Assembly (NCBI GenBank): GCA_903858115.1
Contig: CAIOHR010000437.1
Coordinates: 1-64,000 of the forward strand
Direction of reading: 5' to 3'
From: an uncultured Pirellula sp.
GTDB taxonomy: Bacteria; Planctomycetota; Planctomycetia; Pirellulales; Pirellulaceae
Length of the DNA stretch: 64,000 nt
Position 1 is the first letter of the stretch. Each line of letters begins with the position of its first letter. Below the pieces are notes generated by a model. That model did no database searches and was not told the origin of the DNA. It saw only the letters and a program-made list of their open reading frames with translations. Both the position numbers and the translations under genes were made by a program. Positions 61,537 through 64,000 of this stretch are shown here, one piece after another.

Positions 61537-62280
61537 TTATCTCGCTGCGATCGCGTTTTGAAGTGGCTTAAGGATATGTTCCACAACGTAGTTGTCCATG
61601 AGATCACGCATCAAACCTTCCAAACGAGCCAATTCTTCCGGGAATTTTTCATCCGGAGTTAACGATTCGAAGCGTCGAACCGTCACGTAAACGCTTAACA
61701 ACTCTTCGTTATAGTCGCCCGATTTGGTTTGATAAACTGTCGTCCTTGGCTCTACATTGACCCTTGCATGGGTCCGGAAAGTATCGTCTAGCGAGATTTG
61801 GATCGACGGGTCGTAGCTCATCAAATGCGAACCTGGGCGTTTTGCTATCGCTTCAAAGGCGGCCGGCACCCCCATGGCATCGGCCAAGATTTGATTGTGA
61901 TTGCCACGGCAATTGTAGTCGAATCCGTACATCAAACCGATCGACTCGCAATCCAGTTTGCTAATGGATAACAGATACGGAACGATGTCCAGGATCTGTG
62001 CATGCTGTTCCATCGCTTCCTCGAGTGTGTTGGGATTGACGATCCCACTGCAGATTCTCCTCGGCTCGACGGAAGCCCAGCGATAGGCACCGTGAGACTT
62101 GTCTTCCTCAAGAATAAACTCCCCTTTCTCGCGCTGATAAAAATGTCCCATCTTTGGGTATCGGCGTTGCAACTGCTCGAAGTAGTGCAATACCGTCTCC
62201 CTTTGACTAGGAAGATCCATTTCCGTATGGAGATGAGTGTTGACATAAAAATCGTCGCTCAAAGATGCATACGGGTTCAT
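61537..62280 (-). CDS. Conserved protein of unknown function
   Basis: I place the start at ATG 62280 (247 residues) because the frame to 62373 adds a hydrophobic stretch without RBS. The sequence is soluble and mixed: MNPYASLSDDFYVNTHLHTEM at the start (quoted to show no signal peptide), DLPSQRETVLHYFEQLQRR, an ADAMGVPAAFEAIA segment and RVNVEPRTTVYQTKSGDYNEE near the end. I recognise no catalytic motif. The length and the unbroken hydrophilic composition fit a cytoplasmic protein. It lies 103 bp downstream of the MBL hydrolase on the same strand. It looks like a lineage-conserved protein with no known function. Confidence 0.6.
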   Translation of the reverse strand: MNPYASLSDDFYVNTHLHTEMDLPSQRETVLHYFEQLQRRYPKMGHFYQREKGEFILEEDKSHGAYRWASVEPRRICSGIVNPNTLEEAMEQHAQILDIVPYLLSISKLDCESIGLMYGFDYNCRGNHNQILADAMGVPAAFEAIAKRPGSHLMSYDPSIQISLDDTFRTHARVNVEPRTTVYQTKSGDYNEELLSVYVTVRRFESLTPDEKFPEELARLEGLMRDLMDNYVVEHILKPLQNAIAAR

Positions 62281-62383
62281 GATGCTGCTCAATTCTAGAG
62301 TGGTCAACAAGCCTACTAAAATTTCTACGACCGCACCGAGTAGACTCTTGGATGCAATTAATATAGGGCCCAATCGCGTGGAA

Positions 62384-63154
62384 TCAAAGGCGTTCTAAGT
62401 CAATCGTTAGACTATCGGTTGCCATCATGATTTGACTAGGCGTTTTGCGCAGGTTGCGCGATGTCGCATGATCGATGCCTACGGGATCACTGGAATCCGT
62501 TAAAGGATTGAAATGCCCCAACAACAACCTCGCAATCTTGTGCTTGTAGGCTGCTTCCAATACTTCACTCGCCCAACTATGCCCGGTTTTAATGGCCAAT
62601 TCCCTGTAATCGTCTGAAAAATTGCATTCGTGGATTAGCCAATCGACACCTTGGATCACATCCCAATAACCGGAATTTAACGAACAAGTGGTATCGGTAA
62701 CGTAGGCAAGAGAGGTTGATTGCCAATCCAGTCGGTAACCGACACTTCCGCCCGGATGTTCCAACGGGAACCATGTCACTTCTGTGTCTTCCAATCGAAA
62801 CTTTGTTCCCAAGTCTTCGAGCGCATGCCAATGAAAAGGTGGAACCACAGGGAAGAGAAGTGGGTGAAACAAATGTTGCTGAATGGCCGCAATCTTTTCC
62901 GCTTCAGCATATACATGAATGTGCTTCAATGAAGTCGTCGCGAGGAAATCCATCACAAACGTCAACCCGAACACATGGTCCAAATGCGCATGCGTTAGCA
63001 TCACATGAAGTGTGTCGCTACTAAGCAACTTCCCGACACGAAAAAAACCACTCCCAGCATCGAGAACTAAATTTGATTCGGGAATCGCATAACAACTTGT
63101 GTGACGAGATTCGTTCGGGTGGTAGCCTGCTGTCCCTAGGCAGTGCAATTTCAT
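62384..63154 (-). CDS. MBL-fold metallo-hydrolase, ribonuclease Z-like
   Basis: From ATG 63154 the protein has 256 residues. The metal-binding HAHLDH motif (in LTHAHLDHVFGL) is complete. CLGTAGYHPNESRHTSCY, the HECNFSD histidine motif and LLGHFNPLTD complete the five ligand regions of RNase Z/arylsulfatase-type MBL enzymes. The exosite arm typical of tRNase Z is not obvious, so the substrate could be tRNA precursors, cyclic nucleotides or another phosphodiester. It is divergent from the NUDIX hydrolase gene, whose start lies 100 bp away. Confidence 0.85.
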   Translation of the reverse strand: MKLHCLGTAGYHPNESRHTSCYAIPESNLVLDAGSGFFRVGKLLSSDTLHVMLTHAHLDHVFGLTFVMDFLATTSLKHIHVYAEAEKIAAIQQHLFHPLLFPVVPPFHWHALEDLGTKFRLEDTEVTWFPLEHPGGSVGYRLDWQSTSLAYVTDTTCSLNSGYWDVIQGVDWLIHECNFSDDYRELAIKTGHSWASEVLEAAYKHKIARLLLGHFNPLTDSSDPVGIDHATSRNLRKTPSQIMMATDSLTIDLERL

Positions 63155-63253
63155 CCGATTCTTCCCCGCATCCATTTTCTCGAGTTGTAGACAATCACGC
63201 GACCATTAAACTAGTCGATATCATACAACATCGTGAAGCAATGGAAGGCCCCC

Positions 63254-63715
63254 ATGCGACCTCAACTCTATTCAAGCGGCTTTTTAGTCTTTCGCAAGAC
63301 CCAAGGTAACTTGGGACTTCTTCAGCAAATGACTCCGCTAGAATTCCTTCTTATGCAACACGCGGAGAGGTGGGACTTACCAAAAGGACATCTGGATCCA
63401 GGCGAATCGCAAAAACAGGCCGCCATCCGAGAATTAACAGAAGAGACCGGCATTCAGGAAAACTCGATTCGGATCGATCCGGACTTCGTGTTCACAAGTC
63501 AATACTGGGTGAATTACGATGGGGAGCGAAGACTCAAAGAGCTCACTGTTTTTCTAGCCTTGCTGATCCAAGAATGGGAGATCACACCAACTGAACATCT
63601 AGGATTCCGATGGTTTCCTTTTTCGCCACCCCATTCGATTCAAACAGAAACGATTGATCCGCTCTTGGAAAAGGTCGCAGTGCATTTTGAAAACCACCCG
63701 TGGCCTGAGGGATAG
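63254..63715 (+). CDS. NUDIX hydrolase, diadenosine tetraphosphatase-like
   Basis: The ATG at 63254 follows GGAAGG by six bases; a GTG at 63233 is the alternative. The 153-residue protein has a full Nudix box GHLDPGESQKQAAIRELTEETGI, quoted here by its fixed parts: GHLDPGES, then RELTEETGI. The start (MRPQLYSSGFLVFR) and the WDLPKGH segment resemble Ap4A hydrolases. It would split a nucleoside diphosphate linked to another moiety and remove toxic or signalling nucleotides. The TAG stop lies in an 18-bp tandem duplication. Confidence 0.88.
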   Translation: MRPQLYSSGFLVFRKTQGNLGLLQQMTPLEFLLMQHAERWDLPKGHLDPGESQKQAAIRELTEETGIQENSIRIDPDFVFTSQYWVNYDGERRLKELTVFLALLIQEWEITPTEHLGFRWFPFSPPHSIQTETIDPLLEKVAVHFENHPWPEG

Positions 63716-63738
63716 GTATTGCCTGAGGGATAGGTATT
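63703..63738. repeat. 18-bp tandem duplication covering a stop codon
   Basis: GCCTGAGGGATAGGTATT is present twice in a row at 63703-63720 and 63721-63738 without any difference. The TAG stop of the NUDIX gene (63713-63715) falls in the first copy, so the second copy repeats the gene end and stop triplet downstream. Confidence 0.9.
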
Positions 63739-63936
63739 GGGTTGAAGCATCGGATTGCGGTTCGTTCATCGGTCTTGTGGATCGTCCGAAGCTTGGCTAG
63801 CTCTTGAGAGGGAATTGATTCGATTTCCTGGTCGTTTCCTGCTAAAATGGAGTTCCCACCTTTTCATGCCCACCATGTTCCGAATCAGCTTACTGATTGT
63901 AAAGCAATCTACGTCTAAAACTTCGATGGATCCATT

Positions 63937-64000
63937 ATGAAACTATTTGCTGCTTGGTTATTTGCATTGATAGCTTCGTCGCCTTTGGTTGTTGCTCAGG
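63937..64000 (+). CDS. Start of a secreted protein, cut by the right edge
   Basis: Twenty-one codons are visible from ATG 63937: a lysine, then a hydrophobic stretch LFAAWLFALIASSPLVVA and a Gln, which is a typical signal peptide with a cleavage site after VVA. Nothing of the mature protein is in the window, so no function can be given. The gene starts about 220 bp after the NUDIX gene on the same strand. Confidence 0.55.
   Translation, partial: MKLFAAWLFALIASSPLVVAQ

Overview
The window looks like a chromosomal segment of a planctomycete, most likely of the Pirellulales (Rhodopirellula/Pirellula type). The clues are a PSD1-type secreted cytochrome protein, a PVC-type membrane-bound dehydrogenase, SUMF1-domain secreted proteins, a transmembrane Ser/Thr kinase, a double-length UvrA, an ABC-2 permease fused to an M1 aminopeptidase and a prenyltransferase-repeat membrane protein. 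GC is near one half by eye, genes lie on both strands, and most transcription units hold one to three genes. No prophage, insertion sequence with transposase, rRNA or CRISPR array was seen.

Layout. 1-10.8 kb: PSD1 protein (cut by the left edge), a GntR/FCD regulator, a DUF937 protein, a DUF4239 membrane protein, an orphan UrtA-like urea-binding lipoprotein, a zinc-ribbon/AIM24/LapA membrane operon, a SUMF1-like protein and a single-domain CheY. 10.8-17.2 kb: repeat-rich intergenic DNA, a tRNA with CAU anticodon, a hydroxyproline epimerase, and an ABC ATPase with its permease/M1-peptidase partner. 17.2-22.9 kb: a 304-bp tandem duplication built of hairpins, a six-TM Ser/Thr kinase, a Fic AMPylase, a striking four-site dyad and a divergent caspase-like protein without its cysteine, then a truncated GxxExxY gene. 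22.8-33.5 kb: a giant ceramidase-like/PVC dehydrogenase/cytochrome fusion, a GNAT acetyltransferase, ArgS, an HD-GYP/PilZ pair, an alpha/beta hydrolase and a sugar isomerase-like TIM barrel. 33.6-46.3 kb: QueF and QueE (divergent), an AGE epimerase, a MurE-like ligase, RibD, an Hsp20 with a textbook sigma-54 promoter, a squalene-cyclase-fold membrane protein, YgfZ, an HExxH lipoprotein, a DciA/DUF721 protein, a putative outer-membrane protein and a NusG paralogue. 46.6-64 kb: thioredoxin reductase, tandem UvrA, a second SUMF1 protein, a UbiA prenyltransferase, PutA, a duplicated DMT-like transporter, an unknown protein, an RNase Z-like MBL hydrolase, a NUDIX hydrolase and the first codons of a secreted protein.

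The most unusual material is not in the housekeeping genes. (1) The Fic/kinase/pseudo-caspase cluster shares an intergenic region carrying four 8-bp sites as two 11-bp-phased direct pairs in mirror orientation, which suggests one co-regulated signalling or defence-like module. (2) A roughly 120-bp MITE-like element occurs twice complete, once with a 6-bp target duplication, and its arms also sit in frame inside the PSD1 coding sequence and its signal peptide. (3) Short tandem duplications repeatedly cover stop codons, and the 304-bp duplication supplies the 3' ends of two convergent genes and carries covarying hairpins.

Limits: assignments rest on motif and domain recognition by eye from translated sequence. 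No database search, structure prediction or alignment program was run.
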